From: an uncultured Opitutia bacterium
GTDB taxonomy: Bacteria > Verrucomicrobiota > Verrucomicrobiia > Opitutales > Opitutaceae
Assembly (NCBI GenBank): GCA_903896015.1
Contig: CAITWF010000097.1
Location: 1 to 32,516, forward strand
Length of the DNA: 32,516 nucleotides
Direction of reading: 5' to 3'
Part shown: positions 1 to 8,228 of the stretch, in pieces
Layout of the letters: every line of letters begins with the position of its first letter
Position numbering within the stretch: position 1 is the first letter of the stretch
The notes under the pieces: model-generated
Database searches by the model: none
Told to the model about the DNA's origin: nothing
Seen by the model: the letters and a program-made list of their open reading frames with translations, nothing else
Position numbers and translations under genes: made by a program

Positions 1-18
1 CCTAAATTCCTCAGTTGA
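1..18. repeat. Left terminal inverted repeat of the IS
   Basis: This 18-bp sequence, starting CCTAAATTCC, is the exact reverse complement of bases 1498–1515. Beyond base 18 the two ends share only a short gapped TGAG match. Confidence 0.92.
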
Positions 19-48
19 GTGGTGAGTTTCTGAGAAGAATTGGGCGGT

Positions 49-1458
49 TTAAGCGGGAAGCGGCGCCACCGGTTTCAACTGCGGCGCAGTTGTGCGAATC
101 CACTCGTGCAGGCGCAGATATCCGTCGCGTAATTGTTCAGCCCAACCACCCCGGATCGAGACTTGGACTTCTTTCTGGCGGCCGGACTGCACGAGTCGGG
201 CGGCGATCAGGAGAAACCATCGGCGGCCGCGTTTGGCTTCCGTATGCTTGTGCGGCACGATAAATCGCACGAACAGTACCCAGAGGTTATAGACCATCAG
301 TAAGAGCCGAGCCGCCAGCTCGGTCGTCGCACGGGCCTTGGCGCAAAAGCCACTGAAGCCCCATTGGTTCTTCAGCTCATCGAACACGTTTTCAGTGTCA
401 GCGCGGTCCCGGTAGAGTTGCAGGATTTGCCAGCCGTCATGTTCCGGCGGCAGGTTGGTCACGTAGACCGCAAACTCGTGTTTGTTGTGGTCCCAAAACT
501 CGCCGCTCTTGGCCGACGGCACCAAGCCTTGCAGACAACGGGCAAAAATCACGCGCCGGGCGCCCTGCCAGCCGGTCAACTGGAGGGTGCCTTCGGCGAC
601 TTGCCACGCCCCCAAGATGGCCGGGCCTTTCCACTCTGCGGCCGGCACGGCGTGGAGGGCGGCGCGGACCTTCGCGGTCAGCTTCAGTTTGAACAAATAC
701 TTCGGTCGCCCCGTCTTCGCCTCGTGCCAGGACATCACCGCATCGTGGCCCAAGCCCAGATCGCCACGGTTCAGCCAGACCTGCCGTTCCCCTAACCACC
801 GCTGCGCATCTTCCATCGCCTCCTGCCATTGGGTCGCGGTCACCGTGTCGCCCGCACGAAAGCGATACGCCGGACAGAGTCGGGTGTGGGCCACCACGCC
901 CAACAAGGGATGAAAACTACGCCGTCCGGGCTTGCCCGGATTGTAGCCGACCTCGGCGCCCTCTTGGTGGCCGTACTTCGGCTGCACCGTCGAATCCCAG
1001 TCCATGATGATCTGATCAGGCAACGCGCCCCACATCGGCTTCGCCTGGCGCGCAATCCACTCCGCGCCGAGCACCGGGTCGATCGAGTGGAAGAACCTTC
1101 GCACCGTATCGTCGCTCACCACCGCTTCCATCCCGAACAACTCCGGAATCGTGGGATCCTCGCGTAGTCGCTCGACATGGGAGAAACGCCGGCCGTCGGT
1201 CAGTGCGGTCAGCATGAACGACTGGATAATGTCGTAGACCGGTGCGGCATTCGGACTCGTGCGCGTGACCGGGCAATCCGCCGCGAGCTTCTCGGCGATC
1301 CCGATATGCTTGGTATAGGCAGCCCACGGCACCAAGCCACCAAACGGCGTGAGCGCATCGTCGGTGACCGAAAGTCGCACCCGGCCGCCGGCCGTCGGAA
1401 ACGTGAAATCACCTTCACCCGCCAGGTGAAGCTCCTCCTGCTTGGATACTGCTTTCAT
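49..1458 (-). CDS. IS1380-family-like transposase (DDE)
   Basis: A 469-residue DDE transposase that would cut and join the IS ends. The catalytic triad is visible: an Asp in IIMDWDST (about residues 153–155), an Asp in LNRGDLG (about 233) and a Glu in YRDRADTENVFDELK (about 356). The last motif, followed by WGFSGF, is typical of the IS1380 group. The length is close to the family norm. I chose the ATG at 1458 because two GGAG motifs lie just upstream, one at ideal spacing. An in-frame GTG 18 bp earlier is possible but lies inside that ribosome-binding region. The gene is intact, so the element may be mobile. Confidence 0.9.
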   Translation of the reverse strand: MKAVSKQEELHLAGEGDFTFPTAGGRVRLSVTDDALTPFGGLVPWAAYTKHIGIAEKLAADCPVTRTSPNAAPVYDIIQSFMLTALTDGRRFSHVERLREDPTIPELFGMEAVVSDDTVRRFFHSIDPVLGAEWIARQAKPMWGALPDQIIMDWDSTVQPKYGHQEGAEVGYNPGKPGRRSFHPLLGVVAHTRLCPAYRFRAGDTVTATQWQEAMEDAQRWLGERQVWLNRGDLGLGHDAVMSWHEAKTGRPKYLFKLKLTAKVRAALHAVPAAEWKGPAILGAWQVAEGTLQLTGWQGARRVIFARCLQGLVPSAKSGEFWDHNKHEFAVYVTNLPPEHDGWQILQLYRDRADTENVFDELKNQWGFSGFCAKARATTELAARLLLMVYNLWVLFVRFIVPHKHTEAKRGRRWFLLIAARLVQSGRQKEVQVSIRGGWAEQLRDGYLRLHEWIRTTAPQLKPVAPLPA

Positions 1459-1497
1459 GTCTCCACTCCACAGCACCTTGCGTGCACACCCTCATTT

Positions 1498-1515
1498 TCA
1501 ACTGAGGAATTTAGG
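1498..1515. repeat. Right terminal inverted repeat of the IS
   Basis: Exact reverse complement of bases 1–18, ending ATTTAGG. The host sequence resumes at 1516 with ATAATC. A 4–5 bp target duplication would have to be sought on the far side of the left end, outside the window. Confidence 0.92.
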
Positions 1516-1725
1516 ATAATCGGCGACACCGCCATCCATGAAAAATGCGGCGATGCTTTCTGGCACGAACTGACCACCGCAATGACGGTGCATTTCAAGC
1601 GCGGGGATTTCACCGCCGGCCTCATCCACGGCATCGATCGCGCGGGCTCACTCCTCGCCGAACATTTCCCGCGCACGTCCGACGATCGCAACGAACTGCC
1701 GGACGAGATCGAGGAGACCGACTGA
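1516..1725 (+). pseudogene. 3' remnant of a TPM-domain protein cut by the IS
   Basis: The last 69 codons of a reading frame run directly out of the IS right end. The peptide includes IIGDTAIHEKCGDAFW, then HFKRGDF, then LAEHFPRTSDDRNELPDEI. This is the conserved C-terminal half of the TPM domain (YgcG/DUF477-type), where the GD.GIHEK…FW and HFP…D.NELPD motifs are diagnostic. The N-terminal half and the start codon are missing; they should lie left of base 1 beyond the IS. TPM proteins are usually membrane-associated or exported and of poorly defined role. The remnant has no start of its own. Confidence 0.82.
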
Positions 1726-1778
1726 AGTCCGACTTGCCCGTGCGCTGGAAATCGCGGCCCTTCTGAGCACAGTGTCGC

Positions 1779-2768
1779 ATGGTTCCGTTTTCGATTCTCG
1801 ATCTCTCGCCGATTGTACAGGGCGGCACAGCCAGTGACGCGTTGCAGCGCTCGCTCGATCTCGCGCGGCATGCGGAACAGCTTGGCTATCGCCGCTACTG
1901 GGTCGCCGAGCACCACAACATGCCGGGCATCGCGAGCGCGGCGACGGCAGTCGTCATCGGTCACATCGCGGCGGGCACGAAAACAATTCGCGTGGGCTCC
2001 GGCGGCATCATGCTGCCCAACCATGCGCCGCTCGTAATCGCAGAGCAGTTCGGCACCTTGGAAGCGCTGTTTCCCGGGCGGATTGATCTCGGTCTTGGCC
2101 GCGCGCCGGGCACCGATCAGGTCACGGCCCGGGCGTTGCGGCGCGGCCACCAGGACCCCGCCGACACGTTTCCGGACGACGTCCAGGAACTACAAAGCTA
2201 TTTCCGGCTCGTCGCGCCCAATCAAGCCGTGCAAGCAGTGCCCGGCGGCGGACTCGCCGTGCCGATTTGGCTGCTCGGCTCGAGTCTGTTCAGCGCACAA
2301 CTCGCGGCCGCGCTCGGACTGCCCTTCGCCTTCGCGTCGCACTTCGCGCCGGACTACCTTGAGGCAGCGCTCGATATCTACCGCGAAAAATTTCAGCCAT
2401 CCGCCGCCTTAAGGAAACCTTATGCGATGGCCGCCGTCGGCGTTTATGCCGCCGATACCGACACGGCGGCAGCGCGACTCTTCACCTCACAGCAGCAAGC
2501 GTTCCTCAACCTCCGTCGCGGCAACCCGGGCCCCCTGCCGCCGCCGGTCGATTCCATGGAAGGCCGGTGGTCGCCGATGGAAGCCACGATGATCAACAAC
2601 GCGTTTCGCGAGGCCATTGTCGGTTCGCCGGCGACAGTGAAGCACGGAATCGCCGCTTTTCTGAAGCGAACAACGGTCGACGAGTTGATGGTCGTCGCCG
2701 CGATCTACGATCACACCGCGCGATTGCGGTCGTTTGACTTGGTCGCGCAGGTGCGCACTCAGTCGTAG
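1779..2768 (+). CDS. LLM class flavin-dependent oxidoreductase (luciferase-like)
   Basis: A 329-residue cytoplasmic protein of the bacterial luciferase-like monooxygenase superfamily, closest in pattern to the YhbW-type subgroup that binds FMN in a TIM barrel. Supporting motifs are the N-terminal strand [26 protein letters not shown] near residue 45, [19 protein letters not shown], and [17 protein letters not shown] near residue 110. Length is normal for the family. The ATG at 1779 directly precedes the first conserved strand and has no clear Shine-Dalgarno. The natural substrate of this subgroup is generally unknown. The stop codon lies inside a palindromic repeat. No operon partner is visible: the next gene is convergent. 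Confidence 0.88.
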   Translation: MVPFSILDLSPIVQGGTASDALQRSLDLARHAEQLGYRRYWVAEHHNMPGIASAATAVVIGHIAAGTKTIRVGSGGIMLPNHAPLVIAEQFGTLEALFPGRIDLGLGRAPGTDQVTARALRRGHQDPADTFPDDVQELQSYFRLVAPNQAVQAVPGGGLAVPIWLLGSSLFSAQLAAALGLPFAFASHFAPDYLEAALDIYREKFQPSAALRKPYAMAAVGVYAADTDTAAARLFTSQQQAFLNLRRGNPGPLPPPVDSMEGRWSPMEATMINNAFREAIVGSPATVKHGIAAFLKRTTVDELMVVAAIYDHTARLRSFDLVAQVRTQS

Positions 2769-2835
2769 GGCGCCAGTCTTGCTGACATCGTCATTCGAGC
2801 TTCCCCTGAGCGGCGTCAGCAAGACTGACGCCCTA
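2766..2835. repeat. Palindromic intergenic repeat (family A), possibly a terminator
   Basis: The arms at 2766–2786 (TAGGGCGCCAGTCTTGC…) and 2815–2835 (…GCAAGACTGACGCCCTA) match at 20 of 21 positions across a 28-bp spacer. The element sits between two convergent genes and supplies the TAG stop of the upstream flavin oxidoreductase gene. It could act as a bidirectional terminator, though it has no T-tract. It may also be a dispersed REP-like unit. Confidence 0.75.
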
Positions 2836-2841
2836 TGACGA

Positions 2842-5800
2842 TCAGCGGGGAAATAGCTTATCAAGCGCGCCCAGGTTTTTTAGCGGCGCGGCTTTCTTTG
2901 CGGCGATCGGCGCGCTGACGATCAGTTTGGGCGCAGGGGCGGGCGGGACTTCGGATCGCGCTGGCCCCCCCTCCGCCTGCGCGCCGGCGAGCACGCGATC
3001 GAGTTTCACGGCGGAGACGGGCTCGGCGGTGCCGAGTTCCTGCGCGAAGAGGCTCACGCGAAACTCCTCCACGAGCCAGCGCAGCGCCTCGTCGTTGCGC
3101 CCGCGCGTTTTCACGACGGCGACGTAAGGCGCCAGTTGCGCCGCGCGCTCGGTATCCTTCGGGGAGTTTTGGCGCCAGCGTTCGGCGCGGAGCTTCATCG
3201 CTTTCAGGTAACGCGGGAAATGTGCGAGCTGAGCGTAGGGTGTTGCGCGAAGGAAATGCGGCGGAATCAAAGCCGCGAGATCGGTTTCCATCCCCGCATA
3301 GGGCTTCGGAGCCACGAGCAGGTCCTGACGCAACGAGAGGATTTCCTTCAGCAAGTCACAGAAACGCGGGACCAAGCCGCGAATGTCGGCCTTCGCGCGA
3401 TCGAGCACGGCGGCAAACGCGGCAGCCGTAAGCGGCTCGACCCTGCGACCACACAGCCAACGCCGGATCGATTCGAACGCCTGAGCCTGCAATTCGTCGA
3501 GCGGCGCGAGCGTCGAAGCCAGCGGGCCGAGCATACGGATCGCGCGCAGGTCGCGCTCCAGCCAGCCGAGGTCGTGCGAGAGTTGTTTCTCGAACAGCGC
3601 GGCGAGACCGGCTCGCGTGGCGGCGGCGGCGTCCTCCAGAGTTTTGAACAACCGCAGCGCGACTCCGTCCTTCGCCGCGAGCAGGCCCGGAAACGCGAAC
3701 ACCGGCACGCCCGCCTGCTCCGTCACGAGCACGCGCTCGGGAAATTCGCCAAAACTCCACGCCGTCTGCGCGGGCGTCTCCCACTGCGCGCGCGCGCGGC
3801 GCCACGCATCGGGCTCGACCCGCGCGATCGTCGCGCTGGCCGCGCGTTTCTGGAGGTGCAGCGCCGCATCGATCTCGGCGAGTTCGCGGCTGGCGGCGAG
3901 TTCGCGGCCCGTGTCGTCCACCACCCGCACGCGCACGCGCAGATGATCCGGCAGCGGCTTGTCCGCCCACACCGAAGGATCGAGCGAGATGCGGAAACGC
4001 TCGGCGATTTGCGCGGCGAGCGCCGTCGTCAGGGCTTCGCGCCGCGCGGTCACCCGATCGCGTGAGGCGACTTGCTCCGCGAGACTCTTCGCCGTTTCGG
4101 CGAGCGGAACGAACAGTCGGCGAACTTCCTTCGGCGTCGCGCGCAGGTAGTGCTCGACTTTTTCCGCGAGGTGGCCGGGCACCGCCCAATCCAGCGCGGC
4201 AGGCGTGAGCGCTTCAGCTTCGCGCACACTGACGTTGAGCGTCACGCCGTCGTCGGCCTGGCCGGGGCGATAGGCGTAGTTGAGCGGGAGCGCGCGGTTA
4301 TCGAGCGGCATCTCCGCGGGAAACGCCTCCGCGTCGTGCGAGATTGTGGCCGGATCGCGCAGATCGTCCGCCGTCATCATCAGGAATCTCGGTTCGGCGC
4401 CGCGCCGCTCGCGCACGAGATCCACGAGTTCGCCGACGGCGGAAATATTTTCGAGCCGCGCGGCGTAGAAACGATAAGCGGCCTCATCGACATTGAGGAA
4501 ACCACTGTCGCGGGCGCGCGTGAGAGCATCCTCAATTTTTTCGCGGACGGCGCGGTTGTGCGTGAGGCAGTCGAGCGGGAACGTGACGGTGTCGTTGACG
4601 AGCGCCTCGCGGATGAAAATTTCGGTCGCGCGCTCCGGATCGATCGGGCCGTAGCTCACGGCACGGCTTTCAAGTTCGAGTCCGTAGAGACGCGTGCGCT
4701 GTCGCACCATCACACGACCCTTGGCCTCGTCCCAAAACGGCTCGCTGTGCGCCACGCGCACGATATGCGCCCCGAGATCGAGCGCCCAGAGCGGATCGAG
4801 CCGCGCGCACGTGCGGGCGAAGACCTTCGAGGTCTCCATGATTTCCGAGGCCACGATCCATCGGGGCGTTTTCGTGCCTTTCTTCTGCGCGTCGCGCTGG
4901 CTCGCGTCGGCCGGCTTCTTACTCCGCTCTTCGCGCCGGAACAGCACCGACCCGGGAAAAAGCGTGACCCGGCGATCATTGGTCGCCTTGTAGCCGCCGT
5001 TTTCCTCATCGAGCGTGGCGATGTTGCCGAGGAGACCGGCGAGAATGCTGCGGTGAATCGCGCGATAGCTCGGCGTGCCGAAGACCGTTGTTTTCTCGTC
5101 GACGGTCTTCAGGCCGTGAAACGCCGACGTCAGCTTGAAGCCGTCGCGCTCACGCAACACCTCGAAGAGCTGCGTGTGGATGTCGCGCCACTCGCGCATG
5201 CGCGTGTAGCTGAGAAAATGATCGCGGCAGAAGCGGCGGAGTCTCGCTTGCGAGAGGTTTTCAAACTGATCGTGCCACGCATCCCAGACGTTCAGCAGCG
5301 TGAGAAAATCCGAATCCGGATGCGCGAAACGGCGGTGCGCGGCGTCGGCCTGCTGCTGCTTGTCGAGCGGACGCTCCCGCGGGTCCTGGATCGAAAGTCC
5401 CGCAGCGATCACCAGCACCTCGCGCACGGCTCTTTCCTCGCGCGCCTGAAGGATCATGCGACCGACCGTGGGATCGACAGGGAGACGGGCGAGCTCGCGA
5501 CCAAGCGGAGTCAGGAGACGCGCGTCTCCCTCGCTTTTACTTTCTTCCAACGCACCCAGCTCATCGAGCAGCGCGTAACCCGCGCGGATCGATTTCGCGG
5601 CGGGCATGTTGATAAACGGGAAACGCTCAATGTCGCCGAGGCCGAAGGCCTTCAGGCGCAGGATGACGTCGGCGAGATTCGCCCGCTGGATTTCCGGCTG
5701 CGTGAACTTGGGGCGCTCAAGAAAATCCTTTTCCGAATAGAGTCGCACGCACACGCCGGCCTCAACGCGGCCCGCGCGGCCCTTGCGTTGATCCGCGCTC

Positions 5801-6873
5801 GATTGCGAGACAGGCTCGATCGGCAGGCGGCGCGTGCGCGCCTGGGGCGAGTAACGGCTGAAGCGCGCGAGCCCCGTGTCGACGACGAAGCGGATGCCCG
5901 GAATCGTGAGCGATGTCTCGGCGATGTTCGTTGCGAGGACAATTTTGCGGTGCTGCGTGGACGCGAAGACGCGTTGCTGCTCGGCATTGGTGAGCCGGCC
6001 GAAAAGCGGGACTATTTCGACGCGGAATTTTGAGCCGCGGAGTCTTCCGTCGAGCAGATCGCCGACTTCCCGGATGTCGCGCTCAGCCGGGAGGAACACG
6101 AGCACGTCGCCCGAGTCGCTGTCGCGCACGATGCGTTCGACCGCCTCGACCGCGCCGTCGATGTAATGCAGCGCCTCGGCTTTCGCCGACGTGACGGCCT
6201 CCTTGTCGTCTTTCTCCTCGTTTTCGTCGTCGTCCGAGTAGTCGCGACCGAGCTCATCAAGCGGCGCGTAGATTACCTCCACGGGATAGGTGCGGCCCTC
6301 GACCTGAATGACCGGCGCACCGTCGAACGCTGCGCTGAACGCCGCCGTGTCGATCGTCGCGGACGTGACGATGATTTTCAGGTCGGGTCGCTTGTAGCGC
6401 AGCGTGCGCAGGTGCCCGAGGAGGAAGTCGATGTTGAGCGAACGCTCGTGCGCCTCGTCGATGATGATCGTGTCGTAGTCGCGCAGCAGCGGATCGCCCT
6501 GCACCTCGGCGAGGAGCATGCCGTCGGTCAGAAACTTGATGACGGTGTCGGGCGTGGTCTGATCGTTGAAACGGATCTTCGCGCCAACGGGGCCGCCCCA
6601 CTCGACGCCGAGTTCTTCGGCGACGCGCCGTGAAACGGATAGCGCCGCGACGCGCCGCGGCTGCGTGCAGGCGATGCGGCCGTTCATGCCGCGGCCGGCG
6701 GCGAGGCACATTTTCGGAATCTGCGTGGTTTTGCCGGAACCGGTTTCGCCGGCGAGGATGACGACTTGGTGCGCGCCGATGGCCGCAGTGATTTCCTCCA
6801 CGCGCGCGGTAATCGGGAGTTCGGGCGGGAACTCGAGGCGGAACGAGAAAGGCTTGGCGGGACGCGGCGGCAC
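2842..6873 (-). CDS. hrpA: ATP-dependent RNA helicase HrpA
   Basis: A 1343-residue DEAH-box helicase, matching the usual HrpA length of about 1300. Motif I GETGSGKTT is at about 42–50, the DEAH box at 139–142, SAT at 171–173 and motif VI QRKGRAGR at about 362–369. The helicase-associated regions follow, then a long C-terminal half with the DUF3418-type region found in HrpA. A short acidic insert (SDDDENEEKDDKE, about 213–225) interrupts the helicase core. The start is a GTG at 6873: an in-frame stop lies two codons upstream and no ATG occurs before motif I. In other bacteria HrpA acts on mRNA and on stalled, collided ribosomes. The gene stands alone, divergent from the next gene. Confidence 0.95.
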   Translation of the reverse strand: MPPRPAKPFSFRLEFPPELPITARVEEITAAIGAHQVVILAGETGSGKTTQIPKMCLAAGRGMNGRIACTQPRRVAALSVSRRVAEELGVEWGGPVGAKIRFNDQTTPDTVIKFLTDGMLLAEVQGDPLLRDYDTIIIDEAHERSLNIDFLLGHLRTLRYKRPDLKIIVTSATIDTAAFSAAFDGAPVIQVEGRTYPVEVIYAPLDELGRDYSDDDENEEKDDKEAVTSAKAEALHYIDGAVEAVERIVRDSDSGDVLVFLPAERDIREVGDLLDGRLRGSKFRVEIVPLFGRLTNAEQQRVFASTQHRKIVLATNIAETSLTIPGIRFVVDTGLARFSRYSPQARTRRLPIEPVSQSSADQRKGRAGRVEAGVCVRLYSEKDFLERPKFTQPEIQRANLADVILRLKAFGLGDIERFPFINMPAAKSIRAGYALLDELGALEESKSEGDARLLTPLGRELARLPVDPTVGRMILQAREERAVREVLVIAAGLSIQDPRERPLDKQQQADAAHRRFAHPDSDFLTLLNVWDAWHDQFENLSQARLRRFCRDHFLSYTRMREWRDIHTQLFEVLRERDGFKLTSAFHGLKTVDEKTTVFGTPSYRAIHRSILAGLLGNIATLDEENGGYKATNDRRVTLFPGSVLFRREERSKKPADASQRDAQKKGTKTPRWIVASEIMETSKVFARTCARLDPLWALDLGAHIVRVAHSEPFWDEAKGRVMVRQRTRLYGLELESRAVSYGPIDPERATEIFIREALVNDTVTFPLDCLTHNRAVREKIEDALTRARDSGFLNVDEAAYRFYAARLENISAVGELVDLVRERRGAEPRFLMMTADDLRDPATISHDAEAFPAEMPLDNRALPLNYAYRPGQADDGVTLNVSVREAEALTPAALDWAVPGHLAEKVEHYLRATPKEVRRLFVPLAETAKSLAEQVASRDRVTARREALTTALAAQIAERFRISLDPSVWADKPLPDHLRVRVRVVDDTGRELAASRELAEIDAALHLQKRAASATIARVEPDAWRRARAQWETPAQTAWSFGEFPERVLVTEQAGVPVFAFPGLLAAKDGVALRLFKTLEDAAAATRAGLAALFEKQLSHDLGWLERDLRAIRMLGPLASTLAPLDELQAQAFESIRRWLCGRRVEPLTAAAFAAVLDRAKADIRGLVPRFCDLLKEILSLRQDLLVAPKPYAGMETDLAALIPPHFLRATPYAQLAHFPRYLKAMKLRAERWRQNSPKDTERAAQLAPYVAVVKTRGRNDEALRWLVEEFRVSLFAQELGTAEPVSAVKLDRVLAGAQAEGGPARSEVPPAPAPKLIVSAPIAAKKAAPLKNLGALDKLFPR

Positions 6874-6886
6874 GGAGAATTAGTTT

Positions 6887-6966
6887 GTCATTCTGAACGA
6901 AGCGACGAATCCAAGGCGACTCTCGTTGCGACGTCCAAGTAGATTCGTCGCCGCGCCTCGAATGAC
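6887..6966. repeat. Imperfect palindromic repeat (family B) overlapping a start codon
   Basis: The arms are 6887–6911 (GTCATTCTGAACGAAGCGAC…) and 6942–6966. The outer 7 bp and the inner 10 bp (GCGACGAATC/GATTCGTCGC) pair perfectly, with 8 diverged positions between them. It occupies the whole divergent intergenic region between hrpA and the membrane-protein gene. The right arm contains the latter's ATG (6962–6964). This differs in sequence from the repeats at 2766 and 7468. Confidence 0.7.
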
Positions 6967-7459
6967 CAAACTCCCACCCTTTCTCCCGGAAGAGACACTC
7001 CACCGCGTGTTGCGCATCGCACGACTCGACGGCATGAGCGTGGCGTTTATTGCGGGACTGTTCGCGCTAATTTCAGCGCTCGCAGGCGACGGCCTTGGCG
7101 CGATCGTCGGGTTGCTCGTCGCCGGCGCTGGCGCGATCGAGTTGCACGGGGCCACGCTCCTCGCTCACCACGAGGCCCGCGGGATGAAGTGGCTGGTCAA
7201 CAGCCAGCTGGTGCTGTTGGTGACGGTGCTCGGCTATTGCGCCCTGCACCTCATTCACTCGCCGCTGCCCGAGTTGCCGTCCGAAGTGGACACGCTAATC
7301 CAGCAGGATGCCGATCAACTCGGCATGACCAAACAGGGATTTCTTCAACTGTTCAATCGAACCGTCTATGGCGGGGTCGCCGGAGCGACGCTGCTCTATC
7401 AGGGCGGAATGGCGCTCTACTACTGGCGCCGCCGCGAGGCTGTGGCACGCGCACTGTAG
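6962..7459 (+). CDS. Small predicted membrane protein, function unknown
   Basis: A 165-residue protein that I do not recognise. Three hydrophobic segments are visible: two close together in the N-terminal half (MSVAFIAGLFALISALAG and the glycine-rich AIVGLLVAGAGAIEL) and one near the middle (SQLVLLVTVLGYCALHLI). A weaker hydrophobic stretch (VYGGVAGATLLYQGGMALYYW) lies near the C-terminus, before a basic tail. The connecting region LPSEVDTLIQQDADQLGMTKQ is acidic. The chosen ATG at 6962 gives MTKLPPF. An upstream GTG or ATG would only add residues encoded by the palindromic repeat. It is followed on the same strand by the molybdoenzyme gene after a second repeat, so cotranscription is uncertain. 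Confidence 0.7.
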   Translation: MTKLPPFLPEETLHRVLRIARLDGMSVAFIAGLFALISALAGDGLGAIVGLLVAGAGAIELHGATLLAHHEARGMKWLVNSQLVLLVTVLGYCALHLIHSPLPELPSEVDTLIQQDADQLGMTKQGFLQLFNRTVYGGVAGATLLYQGGMALYYWRRREAVARAL

Positions 7460-7467
7460 ACAGACGT

Positions 7468-7533
7468 GTAGGTCGGGCTTTACGCCCGAAATTTTGCGCC
7501 CACGCGGCATGTCGGGCGCAAAGCCCGACCTAC
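7468..7533. repeat. Palindromic intergenic repeat (family C)
   Basis: The arms at 7468–7489 (GTAGGTCGGGCTTTACGCCC…) and 7512–7533 match at 21 of 22 positions, separated by 22 bp. The element begins 8 bp after a stop codon and ends 38 bp before the next start. It is GC-rich with no T-tract. Such GTAGGTCGGGC-type palindromes look like dispersed REP-like units, but a second copy is not present in this window. Confidence 0.8.
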
Positions 7534-7571
7534 AGCTTGCACGTGACGCCGACTCGCCTACGGTTCGCGCC

Positions 7572-8213
7572 ATGTCGAAAGAGCGCTACATCGAGGCCAA
7601 GCAAAAGTGGGCCGAGAAACAAAAAGCCCGGGGCGTGACCGCCCGCACCGAGGCCTCAAAGGATCGCTTGCCGCCGGGGCAGAAACTTACGACCGGTTTT
7701 CCCGTGCTCGATCTCGGCGTGCAGCCGGATATTTCGCACGACAAGTGGACGCTGAAGATTGACGGCCTCGTCGAAAAACCGACCACGCTTTCGTGGGCGC
7801 AGTTTAACGCCCTGCCGCAGGTCGAGGACGTGAGCGACTTCCACTGCGTCACGACGTGGAGCAAATACGACTGCCGCTGGAGCGGCGTGGCGTTCACCAC
7901 GCTCTACGAACTCGTCGCGCCAAAACCCGAGGCGAAATTCGTCTATTTCACCGGCTACGACGGCTACTCGACCAACGTCGAACTCACCGCCTGCCTCGAC
8001 GACGACGTGCTGATCGCCACCTCGTTCGACAGCCGCCCCGTGACACGCGAACACGGCGGCCCCGCGCGCGTGATTATACCGAAACTCTACGCTTGGAAGG
8101 GTTCTAAATTCGTCAGCGGCATCACCTTTCTCGCCGACGACAAACTCGGCTTCTGGGAAGTCCGCGGCTACTCGAACACCGCAGACCCGTGGACCGAAGA
8201 TCGCTACGCTTAA
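7572..8213 (+). CDS. Sulfite oxidase-like molybdopterin oxidoreductase
   Basis: A 213-residue protein with the oxidoreductase molybdopterin-binding fold (sulfite oxidase superfamily). Cys92 in DFHCVTTWSKYD is the expected thiolate ligand of molybdenum. Other family features are WTLKIDGLVEKP, CRWSGVAF, FTGYDGYSTN, the REHGGPARVIIPKLYAWKGSKFV region and a WEVRGYSN C-terminus. Its size and lack of a twin-arginine signal place it with the short cytoplasmic YuiH-type proteins rather than periplasmic MsrP. The substrate is unknown. No haem-membrane partner is adjacent: the preceding membrane protein does not look like MsrQ. Start at 7572, with no Shine-Dalgarno. Confidence 0.9.
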   Translation: MSKERYIEAKQKWAEKQKARGVTARTEASKDRLPPGQKLTTGFPVLDLGVQPDISHDKWTLKIDGLVEKPTTLSWAQFNALPQVEDVSDFHCVTTWSKYDCRWSGVAFTTLYELVAPKPEAKFVYFTGYDGYSTNVELTACLDDDVLIATSFDSRPVTREHGGPARVIIPKLYAWKGSKFVSGITFLADDKLGFWEVRGYSNTADPWTEDRYA

Positions 8214-8228
8214 CGCGGGCAGGCGCGC

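Larger units (their letters stand above)
1..1515 (-). mobile_element. Complete IS1380-family-like insertion sequence
   Basis: The element is bounded by perfect 18-bp terminal inverted repeats: bases 1–18 begin CCTAAATTCC and bases 1498–1515 end GGAATTTAGG. It carries one transposase gene that fills almost all of it. The CC…GG ends, the 1.5-kb size and the transposase type fit the IS1380 family. The left end is exactly base 1 of the window, so the left target-site duplicate cannot be seen. The right junction falls inside a TPM-domain reading frame. Confidence 0.9.

Noticed and set aside
1177-1725. An open frame running from inside the IS into the TPM remnant, as a possible fusion protein
   Set aside because: The first 110 codons are antisense to the transposase and resemble nothing. 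Only the part after 1515 is TPM-like, so this is a chance read-through.
4072-6033. A 653-codon open frame on the plus strand, antisense to hrpA
   Set aside because: It is the mirror of the strongly conserved hrpA gene in GC-rich DNA. The translation is Arg/Glu/Ala-rich low-complexity sequence without any recognisable domain.
6962-8213. The small membrane protein plus the molybdoenzyme as an MsrQ–MsrP methionine sulfoxide reductase pair
   Set aside because: The enzyme lacks a Tat signal and is of the short YuiH type. The membrane protein has too few helices and no haem-ligand histidine pattern of MsrQ.
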